A DNA stretch of 64,000 nucleotides from Streptomyces sp. NBC_00448 (GTDB taxonomy: Bacteria > Actinomycetota > Actinomycetes > Streptomycetales > Streptomycetaceae): NCBI RefSeq assembly GCF_036014115.1, contig NZ_CP107913.1, positions 3,103,001 through 3,167,000 on the forward strand, written 5' to 3'. The translations under genes and the position numbers were made by a program. Shown one piece after another: positions 17,457 to 25,241 of this stretch (within the stretch, counting starts at the first letter, position 1; each line of letters opens with the position of its first letter). The notes under the pieces are model-generated. The model worked only from the letters and a program-made list of their open reading frames with translations. It had not been told where the DNA came from and did not search any database.

Positions 17457-17488
17457 GCTTTGCAAGCAAAGCATCTTTGAGAACAAAG
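17457..17488. promoter_or_regulatory. Two adjacent MarR-type operators
   Basis: GCTTTGCAAGCAAAGC (17457-17472) is a perfect inverted repeat with a two-base spacer. CTTTGAGAACAAAG (17475-17488) repeats the CTTTG...CAAAG core with a four-base spacer. They lie between divergent starts of the reductase-hemerythrin and MarR genes, in unusually AT-rich DNA for this genome. Confidence 0.7.
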
Positions 17489-17507
17489 CTATGAGAGGCG
17501 GGCTGCC

Positions 17508-18194
17508 ATGTCAATCACGGGTGACGGCCGCGCGGATGCGGGCAGGGCGGGCGCGGGCACGACGGGCGCGAGCGGCGCAGCGCCGCGCGCGGACAGTGCA
17601 GCGCAGGCGGGCGCGGGGGACGCGGGCGCGCCAGACACCGACAGGGCAGGCACCGGCACGGGAAGCGCCGGCACGGCAGACGAGGGCCCGGCAGACGATG
17701 GCCCGGTCGGTCCGGACGGGCCGGGCAGTGACACCGCGGACGCGGGCGCCGACGGCCTCTCCGTCGACGACGGCATCCGCACCCTCCTGCGCCTGATGCC
17801 CCGCATGGTCGGCCGGGCCAAGCGGATCAAGCTCCCGGAGGAGCTGAGCGGTTACTCCCTCGCGCCCCGCCACCTCTCGCTCTTCTCCTACCTGCTCTTC
17901 GACGGCCCGTTGTCGGTGAACGACCTCGCCACCCGGTTGGAGGTCGCCCCCGCGACGGTGAGCCTCATGGTCAGCGACCTCGCCAAGCAGGGCGTCCTGC
18001 GGCGCGACGCCGACCCCGGCGACCGCCGCCGCGCCATCGTGTCGATCGACCCCGCCCACCACCCCGCCATCAGCAACTGGCTGGCCCGCGGCGCCACCGC
18101 CTGGCGACAGGCGCTCGCCCCGCTCACCCCCGCCGAACGCCGCATGTTCGTCACCACGTTGCAGACCTACGAGTCCGCGCTCGCCGACGACTGA
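17508..18194 (+). CDS. MarR-family transcriptional regulator
   Basis: The 228-residue protein has a MarR winged helix at about residues 88-220. The recognition region reads LSVNDLATRLEVAPATVSLMVSDL (residues 137-160) and the wing RRDADPGDRRRAIVSI. About 85 N-terminal residues are Ala/Gly/Asp-rich low complexity. They may be disordered, or an internal start may be used in vivo. The ATG follows GAGAGGCGGG. It very likely controls itself and the divergent reductase-hemerythrin gene through the CTTTG/CAAAG palindromes. The ligand is unknown. Confidence 0.9.
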   Translation: MSITGDGRADAGRAGAGTTGASGAAPRADSAAQAGAGDAGAPDTDRAGTGTGSAGTADEGPADDGPVGPDGPGSDTADAGADGLSVDDGIRTLLRLMPRMVGRAKRIKLPEELSGYSLAPRHLSLFSYLLFDGPLSVNDLATRLEVAPATVSLMVSDLAKQGVLRRDADPGDRRRAIVSIDPAHHPAISNWLARGATAWRQALAPLTPAERRMFVTTLQTYESALADD

Positions 18195-18211
18195 CCACGC
18201 GTCAGGCGGCC

Positions 18212-18239
18212 TTGAAGCCCTGCCGCGGAGCCGTACACT
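18212..18239 (+). promoter_or_regulatory. Probable vegetative promoter of the 18277-20106 cluster
   Basis: TTGAAG (18212-18217) and TACACT (18234-18239) are separated by 16 bases, a fair match to HrdB-type promoters. The first gene begins 38 bases downstream behind a run of seven G. Confidence 0.45.
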
Positions 18240-18276
18240 CGGGTCGGCAGCGCAGACCAGTCCCGGGGGGGACCGC

Positions 18277-18606
18277 ATGGGTGAGCAGGCCGCGCAGGAC
18301 GAGACGCCCGCGCAGAAGAAGGAACGGGCGGGGCAGTTACGTGCCTGCGCCGCACGAGCCCGCAAGATCGCGGCGGCGCTCGGGCCGTACCTGGACGCGA
18401 CCGTGAAACAGGCGACTGCGAGCCCCCCGATCTGGACCGGTCCGTACGCCACCACGACGACGCAGATGCTCACCGGCCATCAGAGCACGCTCGGCACGAT
18501 GGCCCACGACCTGCTCGCGGACGTGGCCCGCTGGGAGGCCGAGGCGCACCGCCTGGAGGACGAGGCCACCAAGGCCGGGGCCAAGCAGACCGCCGGCGGC
18601 CACTGA
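18277..18606 (+). CDS. Small WxG-like helical protein with a TTA codon
   Basis: This 109-residue protein is mostly helical and charged. A WTGPY turn lies near its centre (residues 53-57), the geometry of WXG100/ESX-type helical hairpins. I cannot prove family membership. Codon 21 (18337-18339) is TTA, the rarest Streptomyces codon, which needs the bldA tRNA. The ATG follows GGGGGGGA. The next gene starts 31 bases beyond its stop. Its neighbours are membrane-anchored extracellular proteins, so an export or surface complex is possible. It has no signal peptide. Confidence 0.75.
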   Translation: MGEQAAQDETPAQKKERAGQLRACAARARKIAAALGPYLDATVKQATASPPIWTGPYATTTTQMLTGHQSTLGTMAHDLLADVARWEAEAHRLEDEATKAGAKQTAGGH

Positions 18607-18637
18607 TGGGCGCCGCCCGGCCGAACGGCCTTGTCTG

Positions 18638-19591
18638 ATGGGCGACTTCCACGGTTTCGACACCGCGAAGATCCGCACCCTGGCCGCCGGCATGAAGAAG
18701 GCCGGCCCCGGCGCCCGCACCCTGCACGGCGAACTCGCCGGCGTGCTCCGCGAGGCGCAGATGCTCCTCAAGGGCGCCCAGCCGGCCAGCAAGAGCCCCG
18801 TCCTCGAAGCGCTCATCCCGCAGGCGCTCCCGATGTTCTACATGGGCCTGCCTGCCTCGCTCCACGCCCAACTCGACGCCACCGCTCCCTCGATGACGCG
18901 CCGATGCGCCCAACTCGACAGCGTGCACCACCTGGCCGAGCAGGGCTACAGCGTCGATCCCGGCCTGGACTTCGACGACGAGCCGGCGCCCGACCAGAAG
19001 CACATCGACGACGCGCTGAAGTACTTCGACGACCACATCGACGACTCCGGCGGCTTTGACCAGGCCATGAGGATGAGTCGCACCCGGTGGTTCACGGCCG
19101 GAGCCGCAGGGCTCGTCGCCATCGGCGCCCTCGCCGCCGTATTGGTGCACCAGGCCGACAGCCGCAGCGCGAAGGACGCGCAGCCGCCCTCACTCGGGCC
19201 GCACCCGGCAGACGTACAGCGGATCGTGGTCGTGCCGGACGGCAACCCGTTCGGCCACACCGGCGGCATACAGCTCCCCGGCGGCCGCAGCGTTGCGTTC
19301 AGCGTGGTCACCAGCGACCTCATCGAACCCGTGCCCGGGCCGCACGAGGCCGAACTGGCCCTGGAGCCGGACGACGTCCACGCCGACTGGCACCTGGTCA
19401 AAGCCGGGGACGTCATCACCGAATACGGCATCCGCGTCAAGGTGCTCAAGATCTGGCGCATGCCCAACCCCGACCACGACGCCATGGACCTCCAAGCCGA
19501 CCGGCTGCCCACCCCGCCACCGACCCCCATCATCCCCATCCCCAGCACCCCCGCGACCGCGTCCCGCCCGCCGGACAAGGAGAGCAAGTGA
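18638..19591 (+). CDS. Two-part protein: helical WXG-type N-domain plus membrane-anchored extracellular domain
   Basis: Residues 1-145 are helical and soluble, with no signal, and resemble ESX-style helical proteins in composition (inference). A transmembrane helix lies at about residues 153-172 (FTAGAAGLVAIGALAAVLVH). The extracellular part follows (about 173-300), with PHEAELALEPDDVHADWHLV and VKVLKIWRMPNPDHDAMDL. It ends in a Pro/Thr-rich tail. Residues from about 148 on are a close paralogue of the whole next gene. The domain may match DUF6406-type Streptomyces proteins, but I hold that loosely. The ATG has a weak ribosome site, and coupling to the upstream gene is likely. Confidence 0.75.
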   Translation: MGDFHGFDTAKIRTLAAGMKKAGPGARTLHGELAGVLREAQMLLKGAQPASKSPVLEALIPQALPMFYMGLPASLHAQLDATAPSMTRRCAQLDSVHHLAEQGYSVDPGLDFDDEPAPDQKHIDDALKYFDDHIDDSGGFDQAMRMSRTRWFTAGAAGLVAIGALAAVLVHQADSRSAKDAQPPSLGPHPADVQRIVVVPDGNPFGHTGGIQLPGGRSVAFSVVTSDLIEPVPGPHEAELALEPDDVHADWHLVKAGDVITEYGIRVKVLKIWRMPNPDHDAMDLQADRLPTPPPTPIIPIPSTPATASRPPDKESK

Positions 19592-20106
19592 CGCTCCGCA
19601 CGAGGCGGTTCACGGCCGGAGCCGTGGGGCTCGTCGCCATCGGCGCCCTCGCCGCCGTGCTGGTGCACCAGTTGCGCGGTCACAACCCGCAGGACGCGAA
19701 ACCGCCACCGCTCGGGCGGCATCCGGCAGACGTGCAGCGGCTCGTGGCCGTGCCGGAGAACATCGGAATCCTCAGCACGGGCGGCATCTCCCTCCCCCAC
19801 GGCCGCGGCGTGGATTTCGGTATCTCCACCAACGGGTCCGTCAAACCGCTGCCCGGCCCCCACGAAGCCGAACTCGGCCTGTATCGGGACGAGTTCCACG
19901 CCGACTGGCACCTGGTCAAAGCCGGGGACGTGATCACCGGGTACGGAGTCCGCGTCAAGGTGCTCAAGATCTGGCGCATGCCCAACCCCGACCACGACGC
20001 CATGGACATCCAGGCCGACCCACTGCCGGCACCGCCGCCGGCCCCCGTCACCCCCATCATCCCCATCCCCAGCACCCCCGCGACCGCGTCCCGCCCGCCG
20101 GACTGA
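19588..20106 (+). CDS. Membrane-anchored protein, tandem paralogue of the preceding C-terminal half
   Basis: This 172-residue protein starts at a GTG that overlaps the previous stop (GTGA). It has a transmembrane helix at about residues 8-27. An extracellular domain follows, nearly identical in places to the upstream protein, including HADWHLVKAGDVIT, VKVLKIWRMPNPDHDAMD and the PIIPIPSTPATASRPPD tail. The two therefore arose by a tandem duplication that copied the anchor and outer domain but not the helical N-domain. The outer-domain middle (about residues 50-85) has diverged most, which may reflect different partners. Function unknown. Confidence 0.8.
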   Translation: MTLRTRRFTAGAVGLVAIGALAAVLVHQLRGHNPQDAKPPPLGRHPADVQRLVAVPENIGILSTGGISLPHGRGVDFGISTNGSVKPLPGPHEAELGLYRDEFHADWHLVKAGDVITGYGVRVKVLKIWRMPNPDHDAMDIQADPLPAPPPAPVTPIIPIPSTPATASRPPD

Positions 20107-20137
20107 GAGTCCCGCGGGCCCGGGAGCGCGGGTGCGG

Positions 20138-20719
20138 CTACTCCCCCGGTTCCACTCCGCCGTCGCCGCGGGTGGCCGCGAGGGCTCGGGCGCCCGCGGC
20201 GACGAGTTCGGCGACGATCCGGTCGAGGGCGGCGAGGTCGTCCGCGGGCAGGGCGGCCAGCGCGGGTGGGGCGTTGCCGAGGATCGCGTTGGCGCGGGCG
20301 GCGGCGGCCCGTCCCTTCTCGGTCGCGGACACGATCTTGGCGCGGCGGTCGGTGGGGTGCTGGTGCCGCTCGACCAGGCCGCGCTCCTCCAAGTCGTCGA
20401 CCACCAGGGTGAGATAGGGGCGGTCGGAGGCGAGTTCGGTGGCGAGGTCGCTCATCCGGTACGACCGCGCGGCGATCCGGCGCAGCGCCTTGACCCGGAA
20501 GAAGCTCATGCCGAGCGCCTCGGCCGTCTCCTTGCGGCGCTCGTTCTGCTCCAGAACGAGGGCCCGCAGGTTGTTCCAGACCCGCTCGGCCGCGTCCGCG
20601 GCCTCGGCCGACATCTCGGCCGTGGCAATGCCCGCGGCCTCACCCGAGCCCGCCCCCGGACCCGCGCTCGTACCCGCGCCCGAACCCCCACCCGCGTCGT
20701 CCACATTCACCGTCGTCAT
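20138..20719 (-). CDS. MarR-family transcriptional regulator of the adjacent efflux pump
   Basis: The 193-residue protein has about 35 Gly/Ala/Ser-rich N-terminal residues and then a MarR winged helix. Typical stretches are RVKALRRIAARSYRMSDLA, LVVDDLEERGLVERHQHP and TDRRAKIVSATEKGR. The ATG overlaps the stop of the MFS gene (ATGA), so pump and regulator are co-transcribed with the regulator second. It should repress the pair through the GTACAA repeats ahead of the MFS gene. The inducing compound is not known. Confidence 0.9.
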   Translation of the reverse strand: MTTVNVDDAGGGSGAGTSAGPGAGSGEAAGIATAEMSAEAADAAERVWNNLRALVLEQNERRKETAEALGMSFFRVKALRRIAARSYRMSDLATELASDRPYLTLVVDDLEERGLVERHQHPTDRRAKIVSATEKGRAAAARANAILGNAPPALAALPADDLAALDRIVAELVAAGARALAATRGDGGVEPGE

Positions 20720-22137
20720 GACGTACTCACCGCCACCTTGTCCTTCTCCGACTCGGGCGCCATCAGCTCCGACGCCGTACGCTCCGCCGTGCCGCGCGCC
20801 CAGCGGCCGGTGGTGAGGATACCCAGCAGCAGCACGGCGGCCCCGCATCCGGTGATGATCCACCATGCTCCCGCGTGCAGGCCCGCGGCGAGTGCCGCGC
20901 CCAGGACCGCGACGCCGAGCGCCTGGCCGACCTGGCGGCTGGTGGACGCGACCGCGGCGGCCACCCCGGACTGGGCGCGGGGCATGCCGGACACCGCGGT
21001 GTTGGTGATCGGCGCGTTGATCAGGCCGAAGCCGATGCCGAACAGGACGTACGCGGTGAACAGTTTGACGTTGTTCGTCTCGGCGTCGAACCCGGCGAAG
21101 AGCACGCCGCTGGCGGTCATCGTGATCCCGGCGAGCACCAGCGGGAGCCGCGGCCCGCGGGCACCGACCAGCCGTCCGGACAGCGGTGCGAAGACCAGGC
21201 ACATCACGGCCATCGGCACCATGTAGAGGCCGGCGTCGAGCGCGGACAGGCCCCGGGTGTTCTGCAGGTAGAGGGTGTTGAGGAAGAGGAACCCGCCGAG
21301 CGCCGCGAAGCCGCAGACCGCGATGACGGTGGCGCCGCTGAACGGGACGCTGCGGAAGAAGCGCACGTCGATCAGCGGGTCGATCCGGCGCCGTTCGTAC
21401 CGGGCCAGCGCGGCGACCGCGGCCGCGGCGACCACGAAGCAGCCGACGATCAGCGGGGAGCCCCAGCCCGCGCCGGTGCCCTCGATGATCCCGTAGGTGA
21501 GGCTGCCGAGCAGCGCGATCACCAGCACCTGGCCGACCGGGTCGATCCGGCGGGGGCGCGGCGCGCGCGACTCCGGCACGAACCGTGCGGTCAGCGCCAG
21601 CGCGGCCACGCCGACCGGCAGGTTGATCCAGAAGATCGAGCGCCAGCCGACCGACTCCACCAGCGCACCGCCGATGATCGGCCCGGCCGCCATGCTGATG
21701 CCTACCACGCCGCCCCACACGCCGATCGCCTTGGCACGCTCCTTGGCGTCGTCGAAGGTGTTGGTGATGATCGACATCGCCACGGGGTTGAGCATCGAAC
21801 CGCCGACCGCCTGGAGCATGCGGAAGGCGATCAGCCAGCCCAGGCCGGGGGCGAGACTGCACAGCGCCGACCCGAGGGTGAACACCACCAGCCCGATCTG
21901 GAAGACCCGTTTGCGCCCGATCCGGTCGGCGGTGGAGCCGGACAGCAGCAGCAGCGACGCGATCACCACCAGGTACGCGTCGATCGTCCACTGCAGGCCG
22001 GAGAGCGAGGCGTGGAAGTCGCGCTGCATCGACGGCAGCGCGACGTTCAGAATCGTGTTGTCCAGGCTGACGATCAGCAGGCTCATGCAGCAGATCGCCA
22101 GGATCAGCATCCGGCGCCGATAGGTCGTCTCGGGCAT
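20716..22137 (-). CDS. MFS drug/proton antiporter, DHA2 (EmrB/QacA) type
   Basis: This 473-residue protein has about 14 hydrophobic helices. Motifs of the drug-antiporter group are present: LDNTILNVALPSMQRDF in helix 1, the loop motif STADRIGRKRVF, and the motif-C-like GVVGISMAAGPIIGGAL in helix 5. It exports drugs or metabolites using the proton gradient. I prefer the ATG at 22137, which follows GAGAGGGTGGGGA; an ATG at 22161 would lie inside the operator region. It is divergent from dusB and co-transcribed with a MarR gene. Confidence 0.93.
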   Translation of the reverse strand: MPETTYRRRMLILAICCMSLLIVSLDNTILNVALPSMQRDFHASLSGLQWTIDAYLVVIASLLLLSGSTADRIGRKRVFQIGLVVFTLGSALCSLAPGLGWLIAFRMLQAVGGSMLNPVAMSIITNTFDDAKERAKAIGVWGGVVGISMAAGPIIGGALVESVGWRSIFWINLPVGVAALALTARFVPESRAPRPRRIDPVGQVLVIALLGSLTYGIIEGTGAGWGSPLIVGCFVVAAAAVAALARYERRRIDPLIDVRFFRSVPFSGATVIAVCGFAALGGFLFLNTLYLQNTRGLSALDAGLYMVPMAVMCLVFAPLSGRLVGARGPRLPLVLAGITMTASGVLFAGFDAETNNVKLFTAYVLFGIGFGLINAPITNTAVSGMPRAQSGVAAAVASTSRQVGQALGVAVLGAALAAGLHAGAWWIITGCGAAVLLLGILTTGRWARGTAERTASELMAPESEKDKVAVSTS

Positions 22138-22166
22138 ACCGTCGCGTCCCCACCCTCTCATCCCTT

Positions 22167-22218
22167 GTACAAACAGAATCATTACTACTGTACAACCAAA
22201 TTCATTACTGTCGTACAA
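22167..22218. promoter_or_regulatory. Three GTACAA sites at exact 23-base spacing upstream of the efflux operon
   Basis: GTACAA occurs at 22167, 22190 and 22213. The repeats extend to about 20 bases on the minus strand (GTTGTAC...AGTAATGA). The DNA is strikingly AT-rich here. This is the expected place for MarR binding and for the efflux promoter. Confidence 0.7.
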
Positions 22219-22261
22219 CCGTTTTCCCCGACCACCTCCGCCGGTACGGGACAATGGCCGT

Positions 22262-23497
22262 ATGACCGCTGACGCCACCCTGGCCCCGCCCGCGACGGGC
22301 ACCTCGGCCCCGCCCGTGCCCGGCGCGCTCCGGATCGGCCCGCACACCGTGTGGCCGCCGGTCGTGCTCGCGCCCATGGCGGGGATCACCAACGCGCCCT
22401 TCCGCACGCTGTGCCGGGAGTTCTCCGGCGGCCAGGGGCTGTTCGTCAGCGAGATGATCACCACCCGGGCGCTGGTCGAGCGCAACGACAAGACCATGCA
22501 GCTCATCCACTTCGACGCCACCGAGACGCCGCGCTCCATCCAGCTCTACGGCGTGGACCCGGTGACCGTCGGCAAGGCGGTGCGGATGATCGTGGACGAG
22601 GACCTCGCCGACCACGTCGACCTCAACTTCGGCTGCCCTGTGCCGAAGGTCACCCGCAAGGGCGGCGGCTCGGCCCTGCCCTTCAAGCGGAACCTGCTGC
22701 GGGCGATCCTGCGCGAGGCGGTCGGCAGCGCGGGCGACCTGCCGGTGACCATCAAGATGCGCAAGGGCATCGACGACGACCACCTCACCTATCTCGACGC
22801 CGGCCGGATCGCCGTCGAGGAGGGCGTCACGGCGGTCGCGCTGCACGGCCGTACCGCCGCGCAGCACTACGGCGGCACCGCCGACTGGGACGCCATCGCC
22901 CGGCTCAAGGAACACGTCCCCGAGATCCCCGTACTCGGCAACGGCGACATCTGGTGCGCGGACGACGCGGTGCGGATGATGCGGGAGACCGGGTGCGACG
23001 GCGTGGTGGTCGGGCGCGGGTGCCTGGGGCGCCCCTGGCTGTTCGGCGACCTCGTGGCCGCGCTCGGCTCGGGTGGAGCCGGCTCCGGCGGCTCGGCCGG
23101 TTCCAACGGTGACGGCTCCGGCGGCGGCGCTCCCGCCACGCCCGACTTCGGCAAGGTGGCCGCGGTGATGCTGCGGCACGCCGAACTCCTCGGGCAGTGG
23201 CTCGGCGACGAGACCCGCGGTGTGGTCGACTTCCGCAAGCACGTGCCCTGGTACACCAAGGGGTTCTCGGTCGGCTCCGACGTCCGGCGCGCCCTCGCGA
23301 TGGCCTCGTCCCTGGCGGAGCTGGCCGACCTGCTCGGGTCGCTGGACCGGACGCAGCCGTGGCCGGCCCACGCGGACGGCCCGCGCGGACGCACCGCGCC
23401 CGGCAAGAGGGTCGTCCTGCCGGACGGGTGGCTGAACGACCCCTACGAGTGCGCCGCCCTGACGGAGGACGCGGAGTCGGCCACGTCCGGAGGGTGA
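22262..23497 (+). CDS. dusB: tRNA-dihydrouridine synthase
   Basis: The 411-residue flavoenzyme reduces specific uridines of tRNA to dihydrouridine. The TIM barrel starts at VVLAPMAGITNAPFR. The catalytic cysteine is in LNFGCPVPKVTRKGGGSAL, and the FMN-phosphate site is in GNGDI and VVGRGCLGRPWLF. A Gly/Ser-rich insertion (about residues 270-293) separates barrel and C-terminal helical domain, longer than in most DusB proteins. The ATG at 22262 has little ribosome site. It is divergent from the MFS-MarR operon and sits near ppdK, a neighbourhood I recall from Streptomyces chromosomes. Confidence 0.95.
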   Translation: MTADATLAPPATGTSAPPVPGALRIGPHTVWPPVVLAPMAGITNAPFRTLCREFSGGQGLFVSEMITTRALVERNDKTMQLIHFDATETPRSIQLYGVDPVTVGKAVRMIVDEDLADHVDLNFGCPVPKVTRKGGGSALPFKRNLLRAILREAVGSAGDLPVTIKMRKGIDDDHLTYLDAGRIAVEEGVTAVALHGRTAAQHYGGTADWDAIARLKEHVPEIPVLGNGDIWCADDAVRMMRETGCDGVVVGRGCLGRPWLFGDLVAALGSGGAGSGGSAGSNGDGSGGGAPATPDFGKVAAVMLRHAELLGQWLGDETRGVVDFRKHVPWYTKGFSVGSDVRRALAMASSLAELADLLGSLDRTQPWPAHADGPRGRTAPGKRVVLPDGWLNDPYECAALTEDAESATSGG

Positions 23498-23534
23498 CCC
23501 ACGTCCGGAGGCTGACCGACCTCCGGAGGCTGAC
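23482..23534 (+). repeat. Three copies of (C)GTCCGGAGG(C/G)TGACC after dusB
   Basis: The last codons and stop of dusB (TCCGGAGGGTGA) are repeated twice more downstream at about 21-base spacing. Each repeat includes a TGA, so the repeats add spare stops. This looks like a local tandem expansion. Confidence 0.5.
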
Positions 23535-23587
23535 GCGGGCCGCCGGGCCGACGCCGGCCCTTCACCGTCGCGTGCGGGTCACCACTC

Positions 23588-25234
23588 TCACGCGCGGGCC
23601 GGCGGCGGTGTCGGCGCCGCCGTCCTGATCCCGGCCGTGAGCCGGTCGATCAGCGCGTCCCACTCCTCACGGGTGGACGGCTTCCCTCGCACCCCCGGGC
23701 GGGTCTGCCAGGGCAGCGGCCCGTCCGGCCTGCGGTACTCGACCCCGAACGCGTCCAGCCGGGCGAGATGCGCCTGGAGCCGGACCCGGAACTCGCCGAA
23801 GTCCCGCTCTCCGGTGGTCCACAGCGCCTCCGCGACGGCACACAGCCGGGGGAAGACGTAGTAGTCGACGGTCCGCGGCGAGTCCATGTGCTCGGTCCAC
23901 ACGTTGGCCTGTCCGCCGACGACACGGGTCGCTTCCTCCGCGGTGAGCGCGGCCGGGACCGGGTCGAAGGAGTAGGCGTCCTCCAGCGTGAGCGGGATGG
24001 AGAACGGGATCGGTTCGTCCTCCTGTTCGGACTGGCGGTAGTCGAGGTAGACCAGGTGGTCAGGGCAGGACAGCACGTCGAAGCCCCGGCGCGCGCCCGT
24101 CACGGCTCCGGCGGTGCCCCGCCAGGAGGCGATCATGGCGCTGTCGGGCAGCGGGCCTTCCAGCGCTTCGTCCCAGACCAGCACCCGGCGGCCGAGGGTC
24201 TCCAGATGGTCGGCGAGCTGGGTGGTGAACCACGACTGGAGCCCCTTCTCGTCGGTCAGACCGCGCTCCGCGATGAGTTGCTGGGTGCGCGCGTCCTGCT
24301 GCCACTGCTCCTTCGGGCACTCGTCGCCGCCGATGCCGACGTGGCGCGACGGGAACAGCTCGGTGATCTCGTCGAGCACGTGGCGGTAGAACGCGACGGT
24401 GGACTCCTCGGCGTTGAGCAGGTGGGGGTTGACGCCCCAGCGGGTGCGCACCCCCAGCCGGGCGTCGGTCACCCCCAGTTCGGGGTACGCGGCGATCGCG
24501 GCCTGGGAGTGCCCGGGCACATCGATCTCCGGGACGATGCTGATGTGCCGGTCCGCCGCGAAGGCGACGATCTCGCGGATGTCGTCCTGGGTGTAGTAGC
24601 CGCCGTGCGGCCGGTTGTCGTCCGGAGCGTCCTCCGCGGCGCCCAGCGGGGAGGACGCGCGCCAGCTGCCCACCTCGGTCAGCCGCGGGTAGCGGCGGAT
24701 CTCGACCCGCCAGCCCTGGTCGTCGGTGAGGTGCAGATGCAGCACGTTCAGCCGGTGCAGGGCGAGCAGGTCGATCAGGCGCAGCAGCGCGTGCTTGGGC
24801 ATGAAGTGCCGGGCGACGTCGAGCAGGAGACCGCGCCAGGCGAACCGCGGCCGGTCCTCGACGGTGACCGCGGGGACACTCCACCGGGGCGCGTGACCGG
24901 TGGCGGCGGCGCGGTACACGTCGGGCGGCAGGAGTTGCAGCAGGGTCTGGCCGCCGTAGAAGACGCCCGCGCGGCTGCCGCCTGCCACCCGGATGCCCTC
25001 GGGCTCGACGGTGAGCCGGTATTCCTCCGGGCCCAGGGCGTCGTCCAGTTCGAGGGCGATCCGCCGGGGCGCGTCGGTGTTCAGCGGAAGCGGGAGGCGG
25101 GTCGGGCGCCGCAGCGCGTCGAGCAGCCAGTGCGCGGTCGGCAGCAACTCGGGCGGTGCGGTGAGGCCGGTGGCTTCGTCCAGCGGGAAGGCTCCGGAAC
25201 GGCGGTGCACGGAGGCCGGGCGGGGCAGCAGCAT
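23588..25234 (-). CDS. Beta-N-acetylhexosaminidase, GH20, cytoplasmic
   Basis: The 548-residue enzyme removes terminal GlcNAc or GalNAc by substrate-assisted catalysis. It has an N-terminal GH20b alpha/beta domain (about 1-125) and a catalytic barrel with LLLDVARHFMPK, NVLHLHLTDDQGWR and the catalytic pair Asp304-Glu305 in IGGDECPKEQW. There is no signal peptide, so it probably acts inside the cell on imported oligosaccharides. Its ATG lies seven bases beyond the stop of the permease, so it is the last gene of the sugar ABC operon. That context points to amino-sugar oligosaccharides such as chitobiose or host/fungal glycans. Confidence 0.95.
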   Translation of the reverse strand: MLLPRPASVHRRSGAFPLDEATGLTAPPELLPTAHWLLDALRRPTRLPLPLNTDAPRRIALELDDALGPEEYRLTVEPEGIRVAGGSRAGVFYGGQTLLQLLPPDVYRAAATGHAPRWSVPAVTVEDRPRFAWRGLLLDVARHFMPKHALLRLIDLLALHRLNVLHLHLTDDQGWRVEIRRYPRLTEVGSWRASSPLGAAEDAPDDNRPHGGYYTQDDIREIVAFAADRHISIVPEIDVPGHSQAAIAAYPELGVTDARLGVRTRWGVNPHLLNAEESTVAFYRHVLDEITELFPSRHVGIGGDECPKEQWQQDARTQQLIAERGLTDEKGLQSWFTTQLADHLETLGRRVLVWDEALEGPLPDSAMIASWRGTAGAVTGARRGFDVLSCPDHLVYLDYRQSEQEDEPIPFSIPLTLEDAYSFDPVPAALTAEEATRVVGGQANVWTEHMDSPRTVDYYVFPRLCAVAEALWTTGERDFGEFRVRLQAHLARLDAFGVEYRRPDGPLPWQTRPGVRGKPSTREEWDALIDRLTAGIRTAAPTPPPARA

Positions 25235-25241
25235 CGGGAGG

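Noticed and set aside
20875..22272. A 465-residue plus-strand frame opposite the MFS gene
   Set aside because: Polar shadow with no motif; the minus strand gives a textbook 14-helix transporter.
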